NCBI GenBank assembly: GCA_934489895.1
Contig: CAKSST010000014.1
Span: 1-46,984, forward strand
Length of the DNA stretch: 46,984 bases
Source: an uncultured Eubacteriales bacterium
GTDB lineage: Bacteria > Bacillota > Clostridia > Oscillospirales > Acutalibacteraceae
Direction of reading: 5' to 3'
Part shown: piece by piece, positions 40,180 to 46,984 of the stretch
Layout of the letters: each line of letters opens with the position of its first letter
Position numbering within the stretch: the first letter of the stretch is position 1
The notes under the pieces: generated by a model
The model's database searches: none
Told to the model about the DNA's origin: nothing
What the model saw: only the letters and a program-made list of their open reading frames with translations
Translations under genes and position numbers: made by a program

Positions 40180-40814
40180 CAGCTTTCCTCCAAAGCAAGC
40201 TTTACCTTACTGCATATTTCTCCTATCCTCTTATCGTTAAATCTAAACGATGCTTTATTTGAAATAACACGGGCGCTTATAGGCATAATCTTTTCAATTG
40301 CCTCAAGCCCGTTTTCAACAAGGGTTTTGCCCGTTTCAACAATATCCACAATAACATCGGACAAGCCGAGTAAGGGCGCAAGCTCAATTGACCCGTGCAG
40401 CTCAATAATATCAATATCACAGCCAAGCTCATTATAATAACGTCTTGCTATGCGGGGATATTTTGTTGCCACCTGCAAGGGCCGGTTTTTTACTTCACAA
40501 AATCCTTTAGGAGCGGCAACCGCCATATCGCATTTACCTATACCAAGGTCAAGCAGCTCATAAACATCCGCTTTACTTTCAAGCAAAACATCATAGCCCA
40601 CAACGCCTATATCTGCTGCGCCGCGTTCAACATAAACGGCAACATCGGTAGGCTTAACCCAGAAATACTGAACACCTATATCCGCATTTTCAAAAACTAA
40701 TTTTCGAGTTTTTTCTTTAATTTCCGGGCATAAAAAGCCTGCTCTTTCAAAAATATCATATACTTTTTCGCCAAGTCTGCCTTTAGGCAAGGCAATTTTT
40801 ATCAAATTATTCAT
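40179..40814 (-). CDS. hisG: ATP phosphoribosyltransferase, short catalytic form
   Basis: First enzyme of the pathway. At 211 aa it is the short form without the C-terminal regulatory domain, which needs HisZ. The core motifs IKIALPKGRLGEKVYDIFER, RGAADIGVVGYDVLLES and VDIVETGKTLVENGL are present. It overlaps the hisZ end by 8 nt. Confidence 0.97.
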   Translation of the reverse strand: MNNLIKIALPKGRLGEKVYDIFERAGFLCPEIKEKTRKLVFENADIGVQYFWVKPTDVAVYVERGAADIGVVGYDVLLESKADVYELLDLGIGKCDMAVAAPKGFCEVKNRPLQVATKYPRIARRYYNELGCDIDIIELHGSIELAPLLGLSDVIVDIVETGKTLVENGLEAIEKIMPISARVISNKASFRFNDKRIGEICSKVKLALEES

Positions 40815-41727
40815 TCTTCAAAAACCTCAATTCATCCATATAAACAGCAAAGCCTACCGCGGCGGCTTTTTTGCCATTTTTTTGCATCAAACCACCGTAC
40901 TGACCTCCCGAAAGCAAGCTTTGAGGAATACCCTCAACATAACCCTGGAAGACAATGCCGTCATAATAGTCCATATTGTTGGCTATTGAAAAATCAATCT
41001 GCACATTATCGGCAAGATCGCAGTCTTTCAGATAATCATAAATTACTTTTATTTCTTCTATTGCCTTATTTGTACTCTGGTTTACACCCAATGTGCAAAG
41101 CTCATTAAGGCAATCTCCTATTTTACCGTGGCAGGTTATAAGCTTTAAAAGCAACGCGGTTTTATCTTGGGGTAAATTTATACTGTTGCAGTAATCGGTA
41201 AGACCTGACGCATTTTTTTTGCGCACAAAACGCAGTACATCGCCGCTTACCCCCGCAGCATCAATAATACCGCCCACAAAATCGGGATGGGACAAAGCCA
41301 AAATGTAGTTTTTGCCAATAATATTCAAGGACTGTGCCGCAAGCGCAACCGTCCGGCAAATATCGGTAGCACCAAGCTCACCCATACTTTCAACGCCTGT
41401 CTGCATTATTTCCTTAAAGTTTCTGTTGCCCTGTGCCGCGCGGTAAACATTCTCGTTATAATAAACCTTTTGGGTAGCTTTACCGCTGCGAACAAACTGG
41501 CGCACAATTGACATTGTAACGTCGGGCTTTAAGGCAACAAGCCTTCCGTCAAGGTCTGTAAAGGTAATTATGCGGTCGCTTACCAAAAAATCCTTACAGT
41601 TTGCATAAAGGTCATACTCTTCAAAACGGCTCATTGTAAAACGCTCATAACCGTTTTTGCAAAACAGCTCTCTCAACGCAAAAAGAGCTTTTTCCTCATA
41701 AGTAAAAAAATTATCATTTATCTGCAT
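40807..41727 (-). CDS. hisZ: ATP phosphoribosyltransferase regulatory subunit
   Basis: HisRS-like protein lacking synthetase activity that activates and makes HisG feedback-sensitive. The 306-aa product has class-II synthetase-like segments (MSRFEEYDLYANCKDF, ALKPDVTMSIVRQFVRSG, YDGIVFQGYVEGIPQSLLSG) but is shorter than HisRS. It overlaps the yerC-like gene by 14 nt. Confidence 0.94.
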   Translation of the reverse strand: MQINDNFFTYEEKALFALRELFCKNGYERFTMSRFEEYDLYANCKDFLVSDRIITFTDLDGRLVALKPDVTMSIVRQFVRSGKATQKVYYNENVYRAAQGNRNFKEIMQTGVESMGELGATDICRTVALAAQSLNIIGKNYILALSHPDFVGGIIDAAGVSGDVLRFVRKKNASGLTDYCNSINLPQDKTALLLKLITCHGKIGDCLNELCTLGVNQSTNKAIEEIKVIYDYLKDCDLADNVQIDFSIANNMDYYDGIVFQGYVEGIPQSLLSGGQYGGLMQKNGKKAAAVGFAVYMDELRFLKNE

Positions 41728-42010
41728 TTTCCTTTTCCCTTTCTAAAACAAGCTTGTAGCCGCCGCTGCCGTAGTTAAGGCATCGGTTCACGCGACTTAT
41801 TGTTGTAGTACTGGCGCCCGTTGCGGCAACAATATCTCCGTATTTTGTTCCCTTTTGCAGTAGCTGTGCAACCGCATAGCGCTGAGACATTGACTGTAAT
41901 TCAACAATTGTACATAAATCCTCAAACAATTTATAGCATTCTTCAACCGTTTGCAAGGATAAAACAGCTTTAAACAAGTTATCTGTAGCTTCACATTGAA
42001 AATTAGACAT
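41714..42010 (-). CDS. YerC/YecD-family (TrpR-like) protein, likely his-operon repressor
   Basis: A 98-aa protein. AVAQLLQKGTKYGDIVAATG, then ASTTTISRVNRCLNYGSGGY is the TrpR/YerC helix-turn-helix region. It is the first gene of the his operon, and its promoter carries a palindrome. Such YerC proteins have been proposed as histidine-responsive repressors from genome context. That it is the repressor here is an inference from location. Confidence 0.88.
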   Translation of the reverse strand: MSNFQCEATDNLFKAVLSLQTVEECYKLFEDLCTIVELQSMSQRYAVAQLLQKGTKYGDIVAATGASTTTISRVNRCLNYGSGGYKLVLEREKENADK

Positions 42011-42035
42011 AAAGCCATCCGCCTTTCTTTATTGC

Positions 42036-42065
42036 TTTATCATATTACCACTTTAGTGTGATAAA
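42036..42065. promoter_or_regulatory. Palindromic operator in the his promoter
   Basis: TTTATCATATTA (42036-42047) and TAGTGTGATAAA (42054-42065) are inverted copies (consensus half-site TTTATCAYAYTA) with a 6-nt spacer. The palindrome covers the -10 and nearly the entire spacer of the his promoter, so a bound protein would occlude RNA polymerase. The YerC-like protein is the obvious candidate. Confidence 0.75.
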
Positions 42066-42070
42066 GTCAA
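42042..42070 (-). promoter_or_regulatory. Promoter of the his operon
   Basis: On the minus strand TTGACT (42065-42070) and TAATAT (42042-42047) with a 17-nt spacer. The 5'-UTR is only about 25 nt, so there is no room for a T-box or attenuator. Confidence 0.8.
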
Positions 42071-42159
42071 TACCGTTTTGTAGATATTTTTTGGCATATA
42101 AATCAAAAGCAGCATTGTTTTTTATAAGAAAGTTGTCAGTATAAAATTTGTGAAAATAT

Positions 42160-42187
42160 TTGCTTTTTAATAAAATATTGTTATAAT
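42160..42187 (+). promoter_or_regulatory. Promoter of the MFS transporter gene
   Basis: TTGCTT (42160-42165) and TATAAT (42182-42187) with a 16-nt spacer, about 40 nt before the ATG. Confidence 0.6.
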
Positions 42188-42226
42188 GTATTTAACTGTC
42201 TAACTTTTCCTTGGAGCGTTTAAATA

Positions 42227-43471
42227 ATGAATTACAAGCTTACAAAATATACCTGTTATTACACATATATTTCAATGGCGTCAATTTTTGGACTGCCTCC
42301 GTTACTGTTTGTAACCTTCAAAGAGATGTACGGTATATCCTACACCCTGCTTGGAACTTTAGTGCTCATAAACTTTTGTACACAGCTTGTTATTGATTTA
42401 ATCTTCAGCTTTTTTACAAAATATTTTAATATACACAAAACTGTAAAGTTAATGCCTCTTATGACAGCAATCGGTATGCTTGTTTATGCAATTATCCCTA
42501 TGCTATACCCCGTCCACGCATATTTGGGTATTGTTTTGGGAACCGTTATCTGCTCGGTTGCCGCAGGTTTGTGCGAGGTGCTGTTAAGCCCCATTATTGC
42601 AGCACTACCGTCCGACACACCTGAGCGCGATATGAGCAATCTTCACTCTCTTTACGCTTACGGCGTTGTAATTGTGGTGCTTTTTAGTACGGCATATTTT
42701 AAAATTTTCGGCACGCATAACTGGATGTGGCTTGTAATAGTCCTTGCGATATTACCTGTAATTTCATCAATTTTATACTGTGTTTCGCCCATGCCGCAAA
42801 TGAACCTTACGGGAGATAATCCGGCAAAAAGCACCTCTCATAAAAGAAATTACGGCCTTATGCTTTGCGTTATTTGCATTTTTCTCGGCAGCGCAGCCGA
42901 AAACGCCATGACTAACTGGATATCAGGCTATATGGAAAAAGCCCTGCATATTTCTAAAACAATCGGCGATCTTTTAGGTTTAACGCTGTTTGCCATACTT
43001 TTAGGTTTGGGCAGAACACTTTACGGAAAATACGGTAAAAGCATTATGCCTGTACTATTTATAAGTATGGCAGGCTCAGCTGCTTGCTATCTTACAGCAG
43101 GTTTATGCAATATTCCCGCAATTGCAGTGCTCGCCTGTATATTAAACGGTCTTTTTGCTGCAATGCTCTGGCCCGGCATTTTAATATTAATGGAAGAAAA
43201 AATATCCTCCCCCGGTGTTGCCGCATATGCTCTCATGGCGGCGGGAGGAGATTTCGGCGGCTCGGTAGCACCGCAGCTGCTCGGCATTGTGGTTGATACC
43301 GTAGCGGCAAGTCCAACAGCCGAAAAGCTTAGCGCTGCTTTAAACCTTTCAACTGAGCAAATCGGTATGAAGGCGGGAATGCTTACAACCGCTGTTTTCC
43401 CTGTAATTGGCTTTATATTACTTGTGTTTATGAAAAAATATTTTTCTAAATCAAATTTTCGTAACGCTTAA
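42227..43471 (+). CDS. Major facilitator superfamily transporter
   Basis: A 414-aa membrane protein with about 12 hydrophobic segments in two halves, separated by a polar loop near residues 190-215 (PQMNLTGDNPAKSTSHKRNY). The second half has LGLGRTLYGKYGKSIMPVLF and AYALMAAGGDFGGSVAPQLL. It is divergent from the his operon with its own promoter. The substrate cannot be told; the neighbourhood does not prove histidine transport. Confidence 0.85.
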   Translation: MNYKLTKYTCYYTYISMASIFGLPPLLFVTFKEMYGISYTLLGTLVLINFCTQLVIDLIFSFFTKYFNIHKTVKLMPLMTAIGMLVYAIIPMLYPVHAYLGIVLGTVICSVAAGLCEVLLSPIIAALPSDTPERDMSNLHSLYAYGVVIVVLFSTAYFKIFGTHNWMWLVIVLAILPVISSILYCVSPMPQMNLTGDNPAKSTSHKRNYGLMLCVICIFLGSAAENAMTNWISGYMEKALHISKTIGDLLGLTLFAILLGLGRTLYGKYGKSIMPVLFISMAGSAACYLTAGLCNIPAIAVLACILNGLFAAMLWPGILILMEEKISSPGVAAYALMAAGGDFGGSVAPQLLGIVVDTVAASPTAEKLSAALNLSTEQIGMKAGMLTTAVFPVIGFILLVFMKKYFSKSNFRNA

Positions 43472-43570
43472 TATATTTTTGCGATATCACAGTTTATTAA
43501 TTTACTATATATTAGACTATACTACGCAATACAGTCTGGCACCATTATAGCAAAAACAAGCTTTAACAGA

Positions 43571-43599
43571 TTGACTTTTTGTTTTGCTTGCTATATAAT
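43571..43599 (+). promoter_or_regulatory. Promoter of pflBA
   Basis: TTGACT (43571-43576) and TATAAT (43594-43599) with a 17-nt spacer. Transcription would begin near 43606, a few bases before the ZTP aptamer. Confidence 0.8.
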
Positions 43600-43609
43600 A
43601 AATTCAAAG

Positions 43610-43684
43610 CTTTTACATAACTGACGGGGTTTTGCAGGTTACTGCGGTGGAGTGTAAAAGTGTTTTAATGTCGACCGTCTGGGC
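43610..43684 (+). ncRNA. ZTP (pfl-motif) riboswitch
   Basis: All aptamer parts are present. P1 pairs CTTTTACA (43610-43617) with TGTAAAAG (43653-43660). The conserved strand AACTGACGG (43619-43627) is followed by a short P2 hairpin GCAG-gtta-CTGC (43634-43645). GGTGGAG (43646-43652) is the second conserved strand. CCGTCTGGGC (43675-43684) pairs with GACGG to form the pseudoknot/P3. The 3' GGGC overlaps a terminator, the arrangement used to sense ZTP/ZMP, the signal of 10-formyl-tetrahydrofolate shortage. It lies before pflB, for which the motif was first named. Confidence 0.88.
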
Positions 43685-43720
43685 AAAATCAGTTTACAAA
43701 AAACTGGTTTTGCCTTTTTT
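43682..43720 (+). terminator. Riboswitch expression-platform terminator
   Basis: GGCAAAATCAGTTT (43682-43695) pairs with AAACTGGTTTTGCC (43701-43714), followed by a U-run. Its first bases are also the 3' end of the ZTP aptamer, so ligand binding should prevent the terminator. Confidence 0.85.
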
Positions 43721-43748
43721 ATTTTATCTTAAGGAGAATTTAAGCGCT

Positions 43749-45980
43749 ATGACACACAATAACTGGACAGGCTTTGTCGTCGGTGCCTGGCAAAATGAGA
43801 TCAATGTACGTGATTTTATTCAGGCAAACTATAAAGAGTACGCAGGTGACGCTGACTTTCTTTGCGGCGCGACCGAGCGCACAAAGAAGCTTATGGCACA
43901 GGTGCAGGACCTTTTTGCCGAGGAGCGTAAGTGCGGCGGAGTTTTGGATGTTGATACCGAAACCGTATCTTCCCTTATAAACTATGCCCCCGGTTATATC
44001 GATAAAGAAAACGAGCTTATTGTAGGCATGCAGACCGACGCACCCTTAAAACGCGGCGTTAACCCCTTTGGCGGTATACGTATGGCACGTCAAGCATGTG
44101 CGGCTTACGGCTACCGTTTAAGCGACCGCGTGGAAGACGAGTTCCGCTTCCGCACCACCCATAATGACGGTGTGTTCCGCGCTTATACCGACGAAATGCG
44201 CGCGGCACGCAAGTGCCACGTTATCACAGGCCTGCCCGATGCCTACGGCAGAGGCAGAATTATAGGCGACTACCGCCGCGTTGCGCTTTACGGCATAGAC
44301 CGTCTTATTGAAGAAAAAAAGAAGGATAAAGCCGCTTTGAGTGAGGGCATCTTTAATCAGGAAAGCACCCGCCTTGCAGAAGAGCTGTTTCAGCAGATCA
44401 CCTTTTTGGGCTACACTAAAGAAATGGCAGCAATGTACGGCTATGATATAAGCCGGCCTGCCGCCAACGCACGAGAGGCTATACAATGGACATATTTTGC
44501 TTACCTTGCAGCCATAAAAGAGCAAAACGGCGCCGCAATGTCTCTCGGCAGAGTTTCAACCTTTTTTGACATTTATATTGAGCGCGATATAGTAAACGGC
44601 ACTTTAACTGAGCAGAGCGCGCAGGAGTTAATGGACGATTTTGTTATAAAGCTGCGCATTGCAAGACATTTGCGCACGCCAGAATACAACGAGCTTTTTG
44701 GAGGCGACCCCATGTGGATAACCGAGGCTGTAGGCGGTATGGGTAAAGACGGCAGAACCCTTGTCACCAAAAACAGCTACCGTATGCTCAACACCCTTTA
44801 TACTCTCGGTTCTTCACCCGAGCCCAACCTTACAATACTTTGGTCAAAAGCCTTGCCCGAAAGCTTTAAAAAGTTCTGTTCAAAGGTTTCAGCCGATACC
44901 GACTCTATTCAGTATGAAAATGATGATATTATGCGTCCCCTTCACGGTGATGATTATGCAATAGCCTGCTGTGTTTCTGCAATGGAGATTGGCAAGCAAA
45001 TGCAGTTTTTCGGTGCGCGCTGTAACCTTGCAAAGCTGTTGCTTATTGCGATAAACGGCGGCATTGATACCACAAGCGGAATACACATAGGCCCGCAAAT
45101 GCCTGTAATGGAGGGTGACCATTTAGATTATAACGCTGTTATGGATCGTTTTGATATTTACATTGCATGGCTTGCAAAGCTTTATGTAAATACAATGAAT
45201 GTTATCCATTATATGCATGACAAATATGCTTATGAAAAAACACAGATGGCACTGCACGATACAAATGTTGAACGCCTTATGGCATTTGGTATTGCGGGAC
45301 TTTCTGTTGTTGCCGACTCTTTAAGCGCAATTAAATATGCCAAAGTTCAGCCCCTTAAGGATGAGCTTGGATATATCACAAACTTTAAAACGGAAGGCAA
45401 TTTTCCTAAATACGGTAACGATGATGACCGTGTTGATTATATTGCGCGCGATATGGCAAATAAGGTTATTACCGAGCTGCGCAAAACTCCCGCTTACAGA
45501 AGCGCTGTGCATACGCTTTCTGTCCTGACAATAACCTCAAACGTTATGTACGGAAAAAACACCGGCGCAACTCCCGATGGCAGAACTGCAGGTGCACCCT
45601 TTGCCCCCGGTGCAAACCCCATGCATAATCGTGAGGAAAACGGCGCTTTGGCATCACTTAACTCTGTTGCAAAAATAAGGTATGAGGACTGCCGCGACGG
45701 CATTTCCAACACCTTCTCAATAACACCCGAAGCATTGGGCAAAACAAAGAATGAGCAGACAGATAACCTTGTTTCTATACTGGACGGTTATTTTTCAAAA
45801 GGCGCTCACCACATCAACGTCAATGTGCTTAACCGCGAAACCCTTATAAAAGCCTACGAAAACCCCGAAGCCTATCCAAACCTTACAATACGTGTTTCGG
45901 GCTACGCCGTAAACTTTGCAAAGCTCTCACGCGAGCAACAGCGTGAGGTTATCAGCCGTACATTCCATGCAGCAGTATGA
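43749..45980 (+). CDS. pflB: Formate C-acetyltransferase (pyruvate formate-lyase)
   Basis: Glycyl-radical enzyme cleaving pyruvate with CoA to acetyl-CoA and formate. The 743-aa protein starts MTHNNWTGFVVGAWQNEINV (43749, AAGGAG 12 nt upstream); the frame upstream is the riboswitch. The catalytic Cys pair is in YAIACCVSAMEIGKQ and the glycyl-radical site is IRVSGYAVNFAKLSREQQ near the C-terminus. Formate made here can feed 10-formyl-THF, which explains ZTP control. pflA follows with a 4-nt overlap. Confidence 0.97.
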   Translation: MTHNNWTGFVVGAWQNEINVRDFIQANYKEYAGDADFLCGATERTKKLMAQVQDLFAEERKCGGVLDVDTETVSSLINYAPGYIDKENELIVGMQTDAPLKRGVNPFGGIRMARQACAAYGYRLSDRVEDEFRFRTTHNDGVFRAYTDEMRAARKCHVITGLPDAYGRGRIIGDYRRVALYGIDRLIEEKKKDKAALSEGIFNQESTRLAEELFQQITFLGYTKEMAAMYGYDISRPAANAREAIQWTYFAYLAAIKEQNGAAMSLGRVSTFFDIYIERDIVNGTLTEQSAQELMDDFVIKLRIARHLRTPEYNELFGGDPMWITEAVGGMGKDGRTLVTKNSYRMLNTLYTLGSSPEPNLTILWSKALPESFKKFCSKVSADTDSIQYENDDIMRPLHGDDYAIACCVSAMEIGKQMQFFGARCNLAKLLLIAINGGIDTTSGIHIGPQMPVMEGDHLDYNAVMDRFDIYIAWLAKLYVNTMNVIHYMHDKYAYEKTQMALHDTNVERLMAFGIAGLSVVADSLSAIKYAKVQPLKDELGYITNFKTEGNFPKYGNDDDRVDYIARDMANKVITELRKTPAYRSAVHTLSVLTITSNVMYGKNTGATPDGRTAGAPFAPGANPMHNREENGALASLNSVAKIRYEDCRDGISNTFSITPEALGKTKNEQTDNLVSILDGYFSKGAHHINVNVLNRETLIKAYENPEAYPNLTIRVSGYAVNFAKLSREQQREVISRTFHAAV

Positions 45981-46678
45981 TTACCGGTATAGTTCATTCC
46001 ATACAAAGCCTTGGCACTGTTGACGGCCCCGGTGTACGCTTTGTTGTGTTTATGCAAGGCTGCAATTTGCGCTGCAAATGCTGCCACAACCCTGACACCT
46101 GGCAAATTGGTGCAGGAAAAGGATTTACCCCTAACGATATTGTACAAAAGGCATTGCGCTACCGCGGGTATTTTGGTAAAGACGGCGGCATTACCATGTC
46201 GGGCGGTGAGCCTTTATTGCAGCCGCAGTTTGCTAAAGAAATTTTTACGCTTTGCAAAGAACAAGGTATTAACACCTGCCTTGACACCTCGGGCAGTATT
46301 TTAAACGATGATGTCAAAATGTTGTTATCGGTTACCGACCGCGTATTGCTTGACTATAAATACACAAGCGGCACTTTATATCGCAACAATGTAGGTTGCA
46401 GTATTGAACGGGTAAACGAATTTTTAGATTATTTGAATGAACAAAATATCTCCACAACCTTGCGGCAGGTTATTATCCCCACCGTTAATGATAATACAGA
46501 TAACATTATTGCGCTGAAAGCGATGGCAAGAACCCATACTTGCGTAGATAAAATTGAACTGCTGCCCTTTAGAAAAATATGCGCGGCAAAGTATGACAAT
46601 ATGGGAATACCTTTTCCTTTTGGCTCTCTGCCCGAAGCCGATAAAAGTATTATGGAAAAATTAAATGCAGTGCTGTAA
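45977..46678 (+). CDS. pflA: Pyruvate formate-lyase-activating enzyme
   Basis: Radical-SAM enzyme that generates the glycyl radical on PflB. The 233-aa protein has the CX3CX2C cluster motif in MQGCNLRCKCCHNPDTW and the GGEPLLQ segment (TMSGGEPLLQPQFAKEI). It starts at ATG 45977, overlapping the pflB stop (ATGA). It is followed by hairpins. Confidence 0.97.
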   Translation: MITGIVHSIQSLGTVDGPGVRFVVFMQGCNLRCKCCHNPDTWQIGAGKGFTPNDIVQKALRYRGYFGKDGGITMSGGEPLLQPQFAKEIFTLCKEQGINTCLDTSGSILNDDVKMLLSVTDRVLLDYKYTSGTLYRNNVGCSIERVNEFLDYLNEQNISTTLRQVIIPTVNDNTDNIIALKAMARTHTCVDKIELLPFRKICAAKYDNMGIPFPFGSLPEADKSIMEKLNAVL

Positions 46679-46711
46679 AGCACTGCATAAAACCTCTATT
46701 TGCAATAGTCG

Positions 46712-46737
46712 GCGGCGGTCAGCCGCATTTTTGTTTT
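46712..46737 (+). terminator. Terminator of pflBA
   Basis: GCGGC (46712-46716) and GCCGC (46722-46726) pair over a 5-nt loop, followed by ATTTTTGTTTTT. An additional hairpin GCAGTGCT/AGCACTGC straddles the pflA stop at about 46667-46686. Confidence 0.65.
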
Positions 46738-46739
46738 TC

Positions 46740-46935
46740 CGGCGACAGGTGTGTCGGAAAAACCCCTTGTGAGCGAAAAACGCTTACAAGGCGGTTTTCA
46801 AGGGTGCGTGGATGGTATTGGCGGGAGTAGAGTGCAGTCCGAAGAGCCTTTGGATTTTCGGCGAGCAGCATTTCCACCAAGAGAGTGGCGACTTTGTCGA
46901 CACTCTCAAAAGGGGCTGTAAAAAAACAGACCAAA
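46740..46935. other. Hairpin-rich non-coding stretch
   Basis: CCTTGTGAGCG/CGCTTACAAGG (46765-46791) is a perfect 11-bp hairpin. AGAGTGGCGAC/GTCGACACTCT (around 46881-46905) pairs with one mismatch. A 71-codon minus-strand frame (46719-46934) crosses it but has no ribosome binding site and no recognised domain. I regard the stretch as non-coding or a dispersed repeat. Confidence 0.4.
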
Positions 46936-46936
46936 T

Positions 46937-46984
46937 AAAAAAGACTGCAAACTTATCCGAAAAGGATAGGAAAGCAGTCTTTTT
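46937..46984. terminator. Bidirectional terminator at the window end
   Basis: AAAAAAGACTGC (46937-46948) pairs with GCAGTCTTTTT at the right edge. An inner hairpin TATCC-gaaaa-GGATA sits at 46954-46968. The right edge is the window boundary, so the downstream partner is unseen. Confidence 0.7.

Noticed and set aside
43632..43748. N-terminal extension of PflB by 39 codons
   Set aside because: The extension is the ZTP riboswitch and terminator; the family start and ribosome binding site are at 43749.
46719..46934. 71-codon minus-strand frame with apparently protein-like sequence
   Set aside because: It runs through strong hairpins, has no ribosome binding site and no recognised domain; treated as non-coding repeat or RNA.

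Overview
The window looks like chromosome of an anaerobic, endospore-forming Clostridia, most likely an Oscillospirales/Ruminococcaceae-type gut bacterium. The clues are a Firmicutes-order S10-spc-alpha ribosomal cluster with a KOW-domain gene between map and infA, zinc-type S14, spoVAD, pyruvate formate-lyase, a YerC/TrpR-like gene heading a his operon, and HisG-short/HisZ. The taxonomic placement is an inference from gene content; no 16S or other decisive marker is present.

Layout. (1) 1-118 is the tail of an IS3-like element, followed by about 450 bp of AT-rich DNA with nothing recognisable. (2) 698-16058, minus strand, is one nearly unbroken operon running rpsJ, rplC, rplD, rplW, rplB, rpsS, rplV, rpsC, rplP, rpmC, rpsQ, rplN, rplX, rplE, rpsZ, rpsH, rplF, rplR, rpsE, rpmD, rplO, secY, adk, map, KOW gene, infA, rpmJ, rpsM, rpsK, rpsD, rpoA, rplQ. 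It has a good promoter at 16323-16351, a structured leader of about 260 nt, and terminator hairpins after rplQ. (3) 16485-21789, minus strand, holds an unknown P-loop protein, pgi, a D,D-carboxypeptidase, a LUD-domain protein, mnmA and a low-molecular-weight tyrosine phosphatase. (4) 21853-32500 is a genomic island bounded by a 397-bp exact direct repeat made of the 3' end of spoVAD. The complete spoVAD lies on one side and a 5'-less copy on the other. The arrangement is what a single-crossover (Campbell-type) insertion would leave. (5) 33117-35797 carries an mscS remnant, an Hsp20 gene and a PucR-type regulator. (6) 35903-42010, minus strand, is a histidine operon (yerC-like, hisZ, hisG, hisD, hisC, hisB, hisA, hisIE) that lacks hisH and hisF, driven by a promoter whose spacer contains a palindrome. 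(7) 42227-43471 is a divergent MFS transporter. (8) 43571-46678 is pflB-pflA behind a recognisable ZTP (pfl-motif) riboswitch with its terminator. (9) 46740-46984 is a hairpin-rich non-coding stretch.

The island is the accessory part. It carries a contact/polymorphic-toxin-like C-terminal cassette with two tandem paralogous putative immunity genes, a DUF2716-like protein, an XRE regulator with a cluster of TAGCA operator-like motifs, and two C-terminal remnants of large serine recombinases. It also has a vWA protein, an ArsC/Spx-like protein, a TIGR04076 protein, a macro-domain protein with an added C-terminal domain, a divergent Crp/Fnr regulator and ferredoxin-type protein, and a cupin. A second, decayed copy of the toxin/regulator/recombinase module sits at its right end. 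Several genes are broken: the toxin has a frameshift, a flavodoxin has an internal deletion, a SLOG/DUF1273-like gene has two stops, and a barstar-like gene has an internal stop. This suggests an old, eroding mobile element.

No rRNA, tRNA or CRISPR array was seen. The most rewarding items are the spoVAD-flanked island, the self-complementary leader before the ferredoxin gene, the toxin/immunity cassettes, the operator in the his promoter, and the ZTP riboswitch controlling pflBA.
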